A stretch of DNA of 64,000 nt from Actinomycetota bacterium (GCA_030841035.1 JAVEDI010000063.1:1-64000), one strand, 5' to 3'; shown: positions 38,406 through 47,165, counted from the first letter of the stretch. Notes: a model not told the origin generated them from the sequence alone. Numbers and translations: made by a program.

Positions 38406-39635
38406 CTACACGATCCTTCCTTCTCGAAGTTCGGCAATCTCGCGCTCGTCGAGGTTCAACAAGCCGCTCAGGATCTGGTGCGTGTGCTCGCCCAGCTCCG
38501 GCCCGAGCCAGTTCACGCGCCCTGGCAGCCGGTCGAGCTTGGGCACGATGCCGGGGAAGGTGACCGGCTCTGGTTTGCCTTCCTCCACCTCGACCTCCAT
38601 CTCGAGCAACATTCCTCGATCACGGAAGTGTGGATCGCGGGTGATGTCCGCGGCCGAGTAGATCGGCCCCGCCGGCACGGAAGCGGCAACCATTACCTCC
38701 ATGACGTCCGACAGCGTCCGTTCGGAGGTCCACGAAGCGATCGCGTCGTCGAGCAGCTTGCTGTTGGTCGCACGCCCGGAGTTGTCGTGGAACCTCTTGT
38801 CGGCAGCGAGGTCAGTGCGACCGATCGCCGTCATGAGCCGGTGGAAGATGCCGTCGGCGTTGCCACCGATGACGACCCATTCCCCGTCGCCGCATGGATA
38901 CGTGTTCGACGGTGCGACGCCTGGCATCTCGTTGCCGGTGCGAGAGCGGATGTTCCCGTATGCCGTGTACTCGGGGATGAAGGACTCCATCACGGAGTAG
39001 ACAGCCTCGGTCAGAGCCACATCGACGGTCTCCCCCGCGTCCAACAGCCCACGGTCGCGAGACTGCAGACCCATCAGCGCACCGATGACCGCATAGAGCC
39101 CGGCCAGCGTGTCGCCGATGCTCGCACCGAGGCGCGTGGGCGGGCGGTCCGGATAGCCGGTGATGAAGCGAAGCCCGCCCATCGCTTCCGCGACTCCTCC
39201 GAAGCCAGGTCGGTCCCGGTAGGGACCGGTCTGGCCGTAACCGGAGATGCGGACGACGACGAGCTGCGCGTTGTCGCGACGGAGCTCGTCCGGCGAGAGG
39301 TGCCACGACTCGAGCTTGCCCGGCCGGTAGTTCTCCAGGACCACATCGACCTGGCCGGCCAACAGCCGGACGAGCTCCTGGCCTTGTTCGGTGCGGACGT
39401 CGATGGTGATGGACTTCTTGTTCCGACCGAGGGTCCGCCACATCATCGAGGTCTCGCCGCGGAAAAGCCGCCAGTCCCGCACCTGGTCGCCCGTGCCGGG
39501 TTCCTCGACCTTGATCACCTCTGCCCCGAACTCGGCGAGCAGCCGACCGGCCGAGGGAGCCGCGATGAAGTTGCCCAGCTCCAGGACCCGGATGCCCTCG
39601 AGCGGCGTACGCACAGGTTGTTGCTGCGTCTCCAC
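38406..39635 (-). CDS. CoA-transferase family III (CaiB/BaiF)
   Basis: 409-residue CoA-transferase moving CoA from a donor such as succinyl-CoA to a carboxylic acid. The typical start LEGIRVLELGNFIAAPSAGRLLAEFGAEVIKVE is broken only by conservative changes, and the catalytic aspartate is D175 in ASIGDTLAG. GTG at 39635 follows GGAGGGTT. It is the first gene of a five-gene minus-strand operon. Upstream DNA at 39678-39691 carries a GATCC-N6-TGG element shared with two other promoters in the window. Confidence 0.93.
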   Translation of the reverse strand: METQQQPVRTPLEGIRVLELGNFIAAPSAGRLLAEFGAEVIKVEEPGTGDQVRDWRLFRGETSMMWRTLGRNKKSITIDVRTEQGQELVRLLAGQVDVVLENYRPGKLESWHLSPDELRRDNAQLVVVRISGYGQTGPYRDRPGFGGVAEAMGGLRFITGYPDRPPTRLGASIGDTLAGLYAVIGALMGLQSRDRGLLDAGETVDVALTEAVYSVMESFIPEYTAYGNIRSRTGNEMPGVAPSNTYPCGDGEWVVIGGNADGIFHRLMTAIGRTDLAADKRFHDNSGRATNSKLLDDAIASWTSERTLSDVMEVMVAASVPAGPIYSAADITRDPHFRDRGMLLEMEVEVEEGKPEPVTFPGIVPKLDRLPGRVNWLGPELGEHTHQILSGLLNLDEREIAELREGRIV

Positions 39636-39677
39636 GGACCAACCCTCCTATGCGCTCCCCACTATGTGGGACTTAGC

Positions 39678-39691
39678 GATCCGAAGTATGG
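39678..39691 (-). promoter_or_regulatory. GATCC-N6-TGG element, copy A (before CoA-transferase gene)
   Basis: GATCCGAAGTATGG lies 43 bp upstream of the CoA-transferase GTG, in the 118-bp gap behind the hydratase gene. The same pattern with the same 6-base spacer occurs before the binding-protein gene (44393) and the third hydantoinase gene (46833). Confidence 0.45.
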
Positions 39692-39753
39692 AACAGCGTA
39701 GTCGCGATGATCTCCACTGCGCAACCGGCGTCCCGTTTCTCACGAAGGGATCT

Positions 39754-40455
39754 TCAGGTGAACCCGAGGACCAGGGTTGCCAGGCCGCGGAAGTCGAACT
39801 CCCAGACGCCCGGCAGCGCCGGGAACATCGGCGTCATCGCCCCGGTGGCGACGTAGACCGTCTCGCCGTGGACGTCGGGCAGCACGGACAGGCGTCGTAC
39901 GGCGTCACTCCACGTCGCTCTGCCGGACCCGACCGGGACTCCGTCGTGGCTGACGTCCACGTGAATCTCGTCGACCGGAGCTGTGCCGCAACCGAACACC
40001 ATCGCTCCTTGGAGCCCGAAGTCGGCCACCGCGGCGAACGGGGGAAGCGCCCAGTCGGCGAATCGGCAGTCCGCCACCTCGACACAGGGCACCAGAGTGG
40101 GGCGGCCGTCGTCCGTACGGATGCCCACCTCGGCCTCGAGCTTGGGCTGGGCGAAGTCGCGCAGGCGCAGCGACACCGTGCTCGCGCCTACGTGCATCCG
40201 ATCACTCAACACCGGCGCAACGAGCGGCCCGGCCAGACCCAGTCGGAGCTGGGTCTCCTCGTCGAACGCTCCCATCTTCCACGCCGGGGGAGCGATCGGG
40301 CCCAGCCGTTGGTAGAGAGCGGTGCTGACGTCATCGGCGCGCTCGCGAGAAAGGTCGCTCCACGCCTGAGCGGAGCTCACCGTCACACCTCGTTCCCGAG
40401 CGTCCCACAGCGCCTTCGCCAGCGGATCAGCAAAGGAGTCGACGGAGGTCCCCAT
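39754..40455 (-). CDS. 2-keto-4-pentenoate hydratase-like protein (fumarylacetoacetate hydrolase superfamily)
   Basis: 233-residue protein resembling MhpD-type hydratases, which add water to 2-oxo-pent-4-enoate in meta-cleavage pathways. The metal site region KLEAEVGIR and the GAMVFGCG segment are visible. It is at the short end for the family (usually 250-265 residues). The ATG lies 3 bp after the stop of the ABC permease gene, so it is the last gene of the importer operon. This places a hydratase with the uptake system and suggests that the imported compound is or becomes an unsaturated oxo acid. Confidence 0.8.
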   Translation of the reverse strand: MGTSVDSFADPLAKALWDARERGVTVSSAQAWSDLSRERADDVSTALYQRLGPIAPPAWKMGAFDEETQLRLGLAGPLVAPVLSDRMHVGASTVSLRLRDFAQPKLEAEVGIRTDDGRPTLVPCVEVADCRFADWALPPFAAVADFGLQGAMVFGCGTAPVDEIHVDVSHDGVPVGSGRATWSDAVRRLSVLPDVHGETVYVATGAMTPMFPALPGVWEFDFRGLATLVLGFT

Positions 40456-40458
40456 GTC

Positions 40459-41487
40459 CTACTGGGTTCCTGCGGCGCGGCGGCGACGCACTACCTGCGA
40501 GAAGGAGACGGCCGCAATCAGCGCGGCTCCGTAGAACAGGTTCTGGACGAAGGACTGGGCGCCGAGCAGCTGCAGACCGGTGATACCGGTGACGAGGAAG
40601 TACACCGCGATCACCGTGCCCCATGCGTTGAAGCGGCCCGGGTTGATGGTGGTGGCCCCGAGGAAGGCGGCGGCGAATGCAGGAAGCAACAGCTCCAGGC
40701 CGGAGGTCGGACCCGCGGCGCCGGATGTACCGACGTACAGCACGCCGCCGAAGGCTGCGATGAGGCCGGAGACCATCAACGCCCCCCAACGGACGGCGCC
40801 TACTCGGATGCCGCTGAGCCTGGACACTTCCCGGTTCCGACCGACGACAAGGAGCCTTCGGCCCAGCGGCATGAAACGGAAGACGTACCACACGCCCAGC
40901 GCGATGATCATCGCGTAGTAGAACTCCAGCGGGACGCCGAGGATGCGCCAGACGATGACCGGTTGGACCAGGTCCGGCGAGATCCCGCTGATCGTGTTGG
41001 AGTCGCTGATCCACAGCACCACGCCGGAGACAAACGTGCTCATGCCGAGTGTCACGATGAGGCTGTCGATCTCCAGCAGCACCACGAAGAGCCCGTTGAC
41101 GAATCCGACCAGCAGGCCCGCAGCCAGCGCAACCAGGATCGCCACGCCGATGGGCACGCCGTGGTTGACGTTCAGAATGGCGATCAGCATCCCCGAGAGA
41201 CCGACGACCGACGCCACGGAGAGGTCATAGTCGCCGCAGGTCAGCACGACGACCAGCGCGAGCGTCACCACTACGAGCACGGCCTGTGACGCCAGGATGG
41301 ACGACATGTTGGCCGTCGTCAGGAAGGTGCTCGGCCGGAGGACGCCGAAGAGGATCACCACGGCCAGCCAGGCGATGGGCAGCGCCAGCGCCTCGAGCGA
41401 CTTGCCGTTCACGAATCGCTTGCGGTGCGCGACGTCCGCCGCCTGAGAACTGTCGGCAGGCTCTCGTACCTGCTGATCGGAGGACAC
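40459..41487 (-). CDS. ABC transporter permease (RbsC type)
   Basis: 342-residue membrane protein of the ribose/xylose/branched permease family (BPD_transp_2), with about ten hydrophobic segments. The conserved FLGATTINPGRFNAWGTV stretch near residue 275 is characteristic of RbsC-like permeases. GTG at 41487 follows AAGGGCGAGAG. It lies 14 bp after the ATPase gene and 3 bp before the hydratase gene in one operon. Systems of this type import sugars but also purine nucleosides, autoinducer-2 and other compounds; here the surrounding genes argue against a plain sugar role. Confidence 0.94.
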   Translation of the reverse strand: MSSDQQVREPADSSQAADVAHRKRFVNGKSLEALALPIAWLAVVILFGVLRPSTFLTTANMSSILASQAVLVVVTLALVVVLTCGDYDLSVASVVGLSGMLIAILNVNHGVPIGVAILVALAAGLLVGFVNGLFVVLLEIDSLIVTLGMSTFVSGVVLWISDSNTISGISPDLVQPVIVWRILGVPLEFYYAMIIALGVWYVFRFMPLGRRLLVVGRNREVSRLSGIRVGAVRWGALMVSGLIAAFGGVLYVGTSGAAGPTSGLELLLPAFAAAFLGATTINPGRFNAWGTVIAVYFLVTGITGLQLLGAQSFVQNLFYGAALIAAVSFSQVVRRRRAAGTQ

Positions 41488-41501
41488 GTAGCTCTCGCCC
41501 T

Positions 41502-43091
41502 TCAGTGATTGGTGAGTGGGTTGAAATCGAGATCGCTCGACACCACGTCGGCCGTAACGCCCGCGGAGCTCCGCAGGCAGAAGTCCGCGATCCGATCCTT
41601 GGACACGTCGCTACCCGTCAGGAAACCGACCAGACGACCCCGTGCCACGACACCGACACGGTCACAGATGGCCGCCAGTTGTTCATAGTCCGAACTCGCG
41701 CAGATCGTGGAGCTCTCGGCGGTCGCATCCCGGATCATCCGCCAGATCTGTTGACGCGCCCCGACATCCACGCCCTGCGTCGGTTCATGGAGCAGCAGGA
41801 CCTTGGGGGCCACCTGCTGCCACTTCGCCATCATCGCCTTCTGCTGGTTGCCTCCCGAGAACGAGCCGTATTCCAGGGCTGGCTGCGGTGGGCGCACGTC
41901 GAACGTGGTCATGAGCGACTGAGCATTGTCGTCCAGGTCTCGTTGGCGGAGGCGCATGTTCTGGAAGTAACGGTCAAGCACGAGGAGGTTGACGTTCTCC
42001 GCCGCTGACAAGGAGGGGATGCTTCCGTTGCGCTGACGGTCGCCGGGCACGAAGGCGACGCCGGCCGCCATGGCCGTACGAGGTGTCAGCGAGCCGGCGG
42101 AGACAAGCTCACCGGCGAAGCTGACGGAACCCGAGTGGGCGGGGATCGCGCCGAACAGCGCGTAGACGACGTCTTCGTATCCCGAACCGACGAGGCCGGT
42201 GAAGCCCAGCACCTCTCCGGCGTGCAGGTCGAAGGACATGTCGTCCAGCCACCTCGTGGTCAGGTGACTCACCTGGAGAACCACGGGGCGATCCAGCACC
42301 TGCTGCTCCGCGGTCGGCGCCATGGCAGTCAGGTCGTGGCCGATGATGAGGTGAACCAGCTCTGCCGATGTCGTCTCTGCGGTGGCCACCACGCCGGCGA
42401 CCCGACCGTCGCGCAGGACCGTGACCCGGTCCGTGATCTGTCGGACCTCATCAAGGTCATGCGAGACGAACAGCACGCTGGACCCGCTCTGTGCGATCTG
42501 GCGCACGAAGTCGAACAGCAGGCCGATCTCGTGCTGCGGCAGGAAGACGGTGGGTTCGTCGAGCACGAGCAGCGTGGGCCCGGCGCCTGCCGTCCGGCGC
42601 AGTCCTTCGAGCGCTCGGACGATCGCGAGCAGCGCGCGCTCGACGGGACGGAGGCTCTCGACGGTCGCGTTCTGGTCGAGACTCAGTCCGTAGCGCTCGA
42701 AGATCTGCCGTGCCTCCCGTTGCGCACGCGACCACGACATGAAGAACTTGTTACGCGGCTTGACGATCTCACCCATGAACAAGTTCTCTGCGACACTCAG
42801 GGCAGGAACGAGCCCTAGGTCCTGGTGGACGAACTCGAAGCCTAGGGCCCGCGACTCCCCCGGTGGGAGCGGCAGCGGAACTTCTTCGCCGTTCACCGTC
42901 AATGTCCCGCCCTCGGGCTGGTGATAGCCCGCCAGGATCTTGATCAGGGTTGACTTACCCGACCCGTTCTCCCCGAGGAGTCCGTGTACCTCCCCGGGGA
43001 GAACTGTCAGGTCGACGTCGTCAAGGGCGAGCGCACCACCGAAGGACTTGGACAGACCACGTGCCCGTAACAGGGGTTGAGGCTCGGTCAT
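41502..43091 (-). CDS. ABC transporter ATP-binding protein with two ATPase domains (RbsA type)
   Basis: 529-residue ATPase with tandem nucleotide-binding domains. The first has a canonical Walker A (GENGSGKST, near residue 40) and Walker B (LVLDEPTVF) but a degenerate signature loop. The second has a degenerate Walker A (GLVGSGYED) and a good signature (FSGGNQQK), the usual asymmetry of RbsA/MglA proteins. In the second Walker B the expected DEPT reads LHEPTQGVDVG, with His for Asp. ATG at 43091 is preceded by GAGGAG. It energises the RbsC-type permease and the lipoprotein binding protein next door. Confidence 0.94.
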   Translation of the reverse strand: MTEPQPLLRARGLSKSFGGALALDDVDLTVLPGEVHGLLGENGSGKSTLIKILAGYHQPEGGTLTVNGEEVPLPLPPGESRALGFEFVHQDLGLVPALSVAENLFMGEIVKPRNKFFMSWSRAQREARQIFERYGLSLDQNATVESLRPVERALLAIVRALEGLRRTAGAGPTLLVLDEPTVFLPQHEIGLLFDFVRQIAQSGSSVLFVSHDLDEVRQITDRVTVLRDGRVAGVVATAETTSAELVHLIIGHDLTAMAPTAEQQVLDRPVVLQVSHLTTRWLDDMSFDLHAGEVLGFTGLVGSGYEDVVYALFGAIPAHSGSVSFAGELVSAGSLTPRTAMAAGVAFVPGDRQRNGSIPSLSAAENVNLLVLDRYFQNMRLRQRDLDDNAQSLMTTFDVRPPQPALEYGSFSGGNQQKAMMAKWQQVAPKVLLLHEPTQGVDVGARQQIWRMIRDATAESSTICASSDYEQLAAICDRVGVVARGRLVGFLTGSDVSKDRIADFCLRSSAGVTADVVSSDLDFNPLTNH

Positions 43092-43137
43092 GTCACTCCT
43101 CGGCGGCGATCCACGTGTTCCTGCTGGTCGGTCGGGC

Positions 43138-44310
43138 CTAGCCCATGCCCCACAGCTTGGAGTATCCGGAGGAAAGGGCCGTCCCGTAACCCTTTCCGAC
43201 CTCGGGAGGGGTTCCGGCGTCGGCCACGTTGGTGTCGTCCCAGATCCGGATCGGCGTGCGCTGGTCGACCGTAGGCTTGCCGAGGAGGATCCGGAAGGCC
43301 TGGTCCATCGAGGCGTAGGCGATGCCGACGGTGTCTTCGCCGACGTTCATCGCGACGATGTTCCCGTCCTGGATGAACTTGAGCGCGTACGGCGACCCGT
43401 TGTAGCTCACCACCTTGACCTTGCCGGCCTTCCCGACGGTCTGGACTGCCGGGACCGCGCCGGCCACCATCGCGTCGTACAGCGGGTAGACGTAGTTGAT
43501 GTTCGGATCCTTGTTCAAGGCCGCCTGCACCTCACCCTGAACCTTGGTGTTCCAGTCCGCGACGGGGATGTTGATGACGGTGGACTTGCAGCCGGGGCAT
43601 GCCTCGCTCAGTTCGGTCGTCACGACCTTGACCGTCGCCGGGCTGGGCAGGATGTCGGCTGCGCCGATGACGAGGACGTTGCCCTTGCCGTTGGAGTCCT
43701 GGATGATCCAGTCGGCCGCGGCCTTCCCGGCGACGTTGAACGGGGCAGTCACCAGGGCGGTGACTCCGGCCGCACAGCCGTCGCATGCCGGCGGGTTCTC
43801 CGACGCATCGTCGTAGAAGTGGGTGACGAGAACCGGGATACCCGCCTTCTTCGCCGCCTCGAGCTGTGGCTGCAGGACGCGGGGGTCCGGCGCCGTGGAG
43901 AGCACGATGATGTCCGGCTTGGCGGTGACAGCGGCGTTCATGCCCTGCACCCACTCCGACGCCTTGCCCTGGTTCGGGTACAGCGTGAACTTCATGCCGA
44001 CCTTGTCGGCGATCGACTTCATCGTGTCCTGAATGTTCTGGTTGAACGGATTGGGCACGAGGGGGATGAGGAACATGCTCTTCCCCTTGAGGGAAGAGGG
44101 ATCGATGGCCTCACCCGGTGGTGTGAACGTCGGCAGCGCCTTGTACTTCTCGACGTTCGCCTTCACCTCGGCCGACACGTCGCTTCCAGCCGCCTGGTCG
44201 GTAGTCCCGGACGACGACGTGTCGCCAGTGGAACCGGTGCTGCATCCAGCCAGTACGAGGACTGCGGCCATGCCGGCCAGCCCCCACCGCGTGACGCGCC
44301 TGCTACCCAT
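43138..44310 (-). CDS. Periplasmic-type substrate-binding lipoprotein (RbsB-like)
   Basis: 390-residue binding protein of the sugar-binding type 1 periplasmic family. Signal peptide with lipobox LAGC (cysteine 23), then a Ser/Thr/Gly linker and the two-lobed core with IPLVPNPFNQNIQDTMKSIA and VLSTAPDPRVLQPQLEAAKKAG. It carries a four-cysteine insert (PPACDGCAAG and ACPGCK), unusual for this family, which may hold a disulfide or metal. ATG at 44310 follows AGGAGG; the GTG one codon before it is less well placed. It is the first gene of an importer operon with ATPase, permease and hydratase. Copy B of the shared promoter element lies 83 bp upstream. Confidence 0.93.
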   Translation of the reverse strand: MGSRRVTRWGLAGMAAVLVLAGCSTGSTGDTSSSGTTDQAAGSDVSAEVKANVEKYKALPTFTPPGEAIDPSSLKGKSMFLIPLVPNPFNQNIQDTMKSIADKVGMKFTLYPNQGKASEWVQGMNAAVTAKPDIIVLSTAPDPRVLQPQLEAAKKAGIPVLVTHFYDDASENPPACDGCAAGVTALVTAPFNVAGKAAADWIIQDSNGKGNVLVIGAADILPSPATVKVVTTELSEACPGCKSTVINIPVADWNTKVQGEVQAALNKDPNINYVYPLYDAMVAGAVPAVQTVGKAGKVKVVSYNGSPYALKFIQDGNIVAMNVGEDTVGIAYASMDQAFRILLGKPTVDQRTPIRIWDDTNVADAGTPPEVGKGYGTALSSGYSKLWGMG

Positions 44311-44392
44311 CACAACTCCTCCTATGAGTCGAACACCCGCTTGGCGGGAAGCCCAATAGCCCGTGACGAAACGAGGTCGAATCCGTAGGAAC

Positions 44393-44406
44393 GATCCATA
44401 TAATGG
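44393..44406 (-). promoter_or_regulatory. GATCC-N6-TGG element, copy B (before binding-protein gene)
   Basis: GATCCATATAATGG, preceded by GGAAC (giving GGAACGATCC), lies in the 203-bp gap upstream of the binding-protein gene. The 9-mer GGAACGATC is also present at copy C. Likely an operator for a common regulator. Confidence 0.45.
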
Positions 44407-44513
44407 GTCAGACCGTCCCGGATTCTGGTCAGGCTAGCCTCATGGATCATCGGAGGCAAGCACCTTCGCATCACGTTTGCGGGCCGCACCGGAGGTTGCT
44501 CGCAACTGTGCCC

Positions 44514-45371
44514 TCATCCCCACGAACTGGGCTCTCCGCGGGCAGACAGTTGCTGGTTGCGCCACGTATTGAGCCCGTCGGTGTCCGCGACGTAGTCGCT
44601 CAACATGCCCGCCAGGCCCTCGAGATCAGTCGCGGACGACAGTTGCGGCAGCAAGTTGCGACCGACGGTCTCGAAGGTGCTCACGCCGCCGAGCACTGCG
44701 GAGGCGAACGGACCGGTCAAGGACCAGCGACGCGCCAGGCCCTGTTCGACCACGAGGTCTATCTCGCGTGCCGTGACGACACCCTGCGCCACCAGCGACA
44801 TCGCCTCGCGAAGGACGGCAACCACGAGGCGGTTCCACACGAAGCCGGGGAGGTCCCGTTGCAACCGGATGGGGACCTTCCCATGCTCGGCCAGGATCCG
44901 GGCGCCGCGATCGAGAGTGTCGTCGGTCGTCTCGCTGCCAGGGACCAGCTCTACGAGGGGCATGAGCGGTGCCGGGTACCAGAAGTGCATGCCGGCCACC
45001 CGATCAGGCCGAGCGGTGTCCGCGGCGATCGCGGTGATGCTCAGCGACGACGTGTTCGAGCAGAGAAGGGCATCAGGCTGGGCCCTCGACAGCTCGGCCA
45101 ACAGCGGGACCTTCAACGCCAGGTCCTCGGGGACCGACTCGATGATCAGTTGGCTTGACGGCAGGTCGTCGATCTCCGTGCAGAAGTCGAGGGCTTCGCC
45201 TCTCTGCCGGTCCACGGCACCGATGGCGACGAACTCTGCAGCCACCCGCGCAACCGCATCGCGAGCCCGCGATGAGTCCCGCGTCAAATACGTGACGGCG
45301 GCGCCGTGCTGCGCGAACCCGAGCCCGATGCCGGCACCCATGCGGCCGGTGCCAACGACGACTATCTGCAT
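44514..45371 (-). CDS. 3-hydroxyacyl-CoA dehydrogenase family protein
   Basis: 285-residue NAD-dependent dehydrogenase. The Rossmann motif VVVGTGRMGAGIGLGFAQHG starts at residue 4, LIIESVPEDLALK and SNTSSLSIT follow, and the catalytic His/Glu region reads MHFWYPAPLMPLVEL near residue 140, where FF is usual. The C-terminal 3HCDH domain follows. It is similar to 3-hydroxybutyryl-CoA dehydrogenase, but HFWYP suggests a non-standard substrate. ATG at 45371 is 34 bp behind the third hydantoinase gene, so the pair is one operon. Confidence 0.9.
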   Translation of the reverse strand: MQIVVVGTGRMGAGIGLGFAQHGAAVTYLTRDSSRARDAVARVAAEFVAIGAVDRQRGEALDFCTEIDDLPSSQLIIESVPEDLALKVPLLAELSRAQPDALLCSNTSSLSITAIAADTARPDRVAGMHFWYPAPLMPLVELVPGSETTDDTLDRGARILAEHGKVPIRLQRDLPGFVWNRLVVAVLREAMSLVAQGVVTAREIDLVVEQGLARRWSLTGPFASAVLGGVSTFETVGRNLLPQLSSATDLEGLAGMLSDYVADTDGLNTWRNQQLSARGEPSSWG

Positions 45372-45405
45372 CTGTTGTTCACCGTTCCCGGTCTGGCGCA
45401 CGTGG

Positions 45406-46806
45406 CTAGGGCTGTGCGACTGAGGCGCCTGCGACGAACTGCCCAGCGTGCTCAGGACCCAGCCAATGACCATCTTGGGTGAGGACTGACCCACGGAGCA
45501 CGGTGGAGTGCACCTTGCCGTGCAGCTGCCATCCGTCCCACAGGCTGTAGTCGCAGTCCGAGTGCAGCTCGGGGAGCCGCAGGGTGTGCTGCGCGCTCGG
45601 GTCGATGACGGCGAAGTCGGCATCGCTGCCGATCGCGACCGTGCCCTTGCGCGGGAAGAGACCGAACAGCTTTGCCGGCGCCTCGGAGGTGAGTCGGACG
45701 AACTGTTCCAACGACAGGCGGCCCTTGCTGACGCCCTCGGAGAAGAGCACGTCGAGCCGGGTCTCCACACCGTTGTGCCCCCCCGGGACGTTGTCCACGA
45801 CCTTTCCGGAGAGCTTCGAGCTCTTAGGGATGGTGAAGTCGTCCGAGGCGACCGTGTCGAGGTCGCCGGAAGTGATCGCCGACCACAGCGCCTCCTGGTC
45901 GCGGCCGGACTTCAGGGGCGGGTAGTTGTGATAGAGGGTGCCCTCCTCCCCGGCGTAGTTGTCGGAGGTGAAGGTCAGGTAGTTGTGCAGCACCTCGCCG
46001 AAGACAGGAACCCGACGCTGCCGCGCCTCCCGGATCGCCGCCACGCCCGAACCCGAGGACACATGCACGATGTAAAGCGGGCACTCGCTGCGCTCGGCGA
46101 GCAGGATCATCCGCCGGATGGCCGCTTCTTCCGCGAGCGGAGGCCGGGCAAGATGGATGTTGCGGCCGTCCTGCTGACCGGCGGCGTACATCCGCCGCAC
46201 GTTGTAGTCGATGATGCAGTTGTCCTCAGCGTGGACCATTGTCATCCCGCCGTGGGACCTCAGCTTCTCCATCACCCCCCAGATCCGGCCGTCGTCGGAG
46301 AACAGGTCGCCGGAGGCGGAGTTGCCCGCGAACGTGGTGAACATCTTGAAGGAGGGCACGCCTCCCGAGATCACCTCGGGTAGCTCCCCGATCGCCTCGA
46401 AGCTCACTGCGCCCGTGAGCATCAGGTGCAGGGCGTAGTCGATGTGCGGCTTCTGCACGCCGAGCTCGTCGACCTTGGCCTGGATGGCCTTGACCGGGCT
46501 GCCGTCCCCCGCCTGGAGTCCGAAGTCGATGAAGGTGGTCGTACCGCCGAAGGCCGCCGCACGTGAGCCATCCAGGGCTGACTGAGCGCGCATCGCGTCG
46601 GTGACGCCGAGGTTGAAGTGCACGTGCGCATCGATGCCACCAGGGACGACGTACATCGACGTCGCATCGAGTCGACGAGCAGCGTCCTCCGTCAGAGTGC
46701 CCGGAGCCGCAAGGACGACGACGCGTCCGTCGCGGACACCGATGTCGGCCTGGACCGTCGATGCACCGGTCACCACCGTCCCGCCGACCACAGCCAGGTC
46801 CAACAC
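45406..46806 (-). CDS. Dihydropyrimidinase/hydantoinase-type cyclic amidohydrolase (third of three)
   Basis: 466-residue amidohydrolase. DAHVH, carbamylated-lysine site SFKMFTTFAG, VHAED, IVHVSSG and final aspartate in VASDDFTI are all present, and the GLFPRKGTVAIGSDADFAVID end is typical. GTG at 46806 follows GGAGGCGCC. It is the first gene of a two-gene minus-strand operon with the 3-hydroxyacyl-CoA dehydrogenase, and is divergent from the amidase-HyuA operon across a 144-bp control region with a strong inverted repeat. Confidence 0.93.
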   Translation of the reverse strand: MLDLAVVGGTVVTGASTVQADIGVRDGRVVVLAAPGTLTEDAARRLDATSMYVVPGGIDAHVHFNLGVTDAMRAQSALDGSRAAAFGGTTTFIDFGLQAGDGSPVKAIQAKVDELGVQKPHIDYALHLMLTGAVSFEAIGELPEVISGGVPSFKMFTTFAGNSASGDLFSDDGRIWGVMEKLRSHGGMTMVHAEDNCIIDYNVRRMYAAGQQDGRNIHLARPPLAEEAAIRRMILLAERSECPLYIVHVSSGSGVAAIREARQRRVPVFGEVLHNYLTFTSDNYAGEEGTLYHNYPPLKSGRDQEALWSAITSGDLDTVASDDFTIPKSSKLSGKVVDNVPGGHNGVETRLDVLFSEGVSKGRLSLEQFVRLTSEAPAKLFGLFPRKGTVAIGSDADFAVIDPSAQHTLRLPELHSDCDYSLWDGWQLHGKVHSTVLRGSVLTQDGHWLGPEHAGQFVAGASVAQP

Positions 46807-46950
46807 GGCGCCTCCACAATACGGAACGATCTGATCCGTATATTGGTGCAGAATAGTGGCTCACCCCAGATCGAACAAGATCGGAGGAGCAGCTCCGCCC
46901 CCGCGGTGACGCTTCTGCCACTACCCACGACAGCTCGAGACCGGGAGGGC
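46807..46950. promoter_or_regulatory. Divergent control region of hydantoinase and amidase operons
   Basis: 144-bp region. A perfect inverted repeat ATACGGA-N9-TCCGTAT sits at 46819-46841, and TATATT at 46839-46844 could be a -10 box for the rightward operon. A single regulator dimer here could control both directions. Confidence 0.55.
46833..46846 (-). promoter_or_regulatory. GATCC-N6-TGG element, copy C (before third hydantoinase gene)
   Basis: GATCCGTATATTGG overlaps the right half of the inverted repeat at 46819-46841. It matches copies A and B in the fixed bases and spacer length, with GGAACGATC eleven bases to its left. Confidence 0.45.
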
Positions 46951-47163
46951 ATGGTGAAGATCACGAGCGTTCCGGATGAGCCGTCGATTGCCGAGCTCGA
47001 CTCGATCCGGAGGCTTGCGGCGCTCGTGTCGCTGCCGCTCATGGAGGAAGACATCGCTCCCCTCGCATCATCGATGCGGCGGTTGGTGGCCTCGGTCGAA
47101 CCGCTGCTGGCTGCCGATTGCGCGTCGGTTCCGGAGCCGACGTTGTTCGATCCGCGCCGGTAG
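46951..47163 (+). CDS. GatC-like small subunit (AtzG-like) of an amidase complex
   Basis: 70-residue helical protein resembling the GatC subunit of tRNA amidotransferase and AtzG, the small partner of the amidase AtzE in cyanuric-acid degradation. Pattern: SIAELDSIRRLAALVSLPL with a second helix after MEEDIAPLASSMRRL, then a short C-terminal tail. ATG at 46951 follows GGGAGGG closely; a GTG one codon later is equally possible. Its stop is 2 bp before the amidase ATG. No tRNA-amidotransferase B subunit is nearby, so a metabolic amidase complex is the better reading. Confidence 0.75.
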   Translation: MVKITSVPDEPSIAELDSIRRLAALVSLPLMEEDIAPLASSMRRLVASVEPLLAADCASVPEPTLFDPRR

Positions 47164-47165
47164 CG

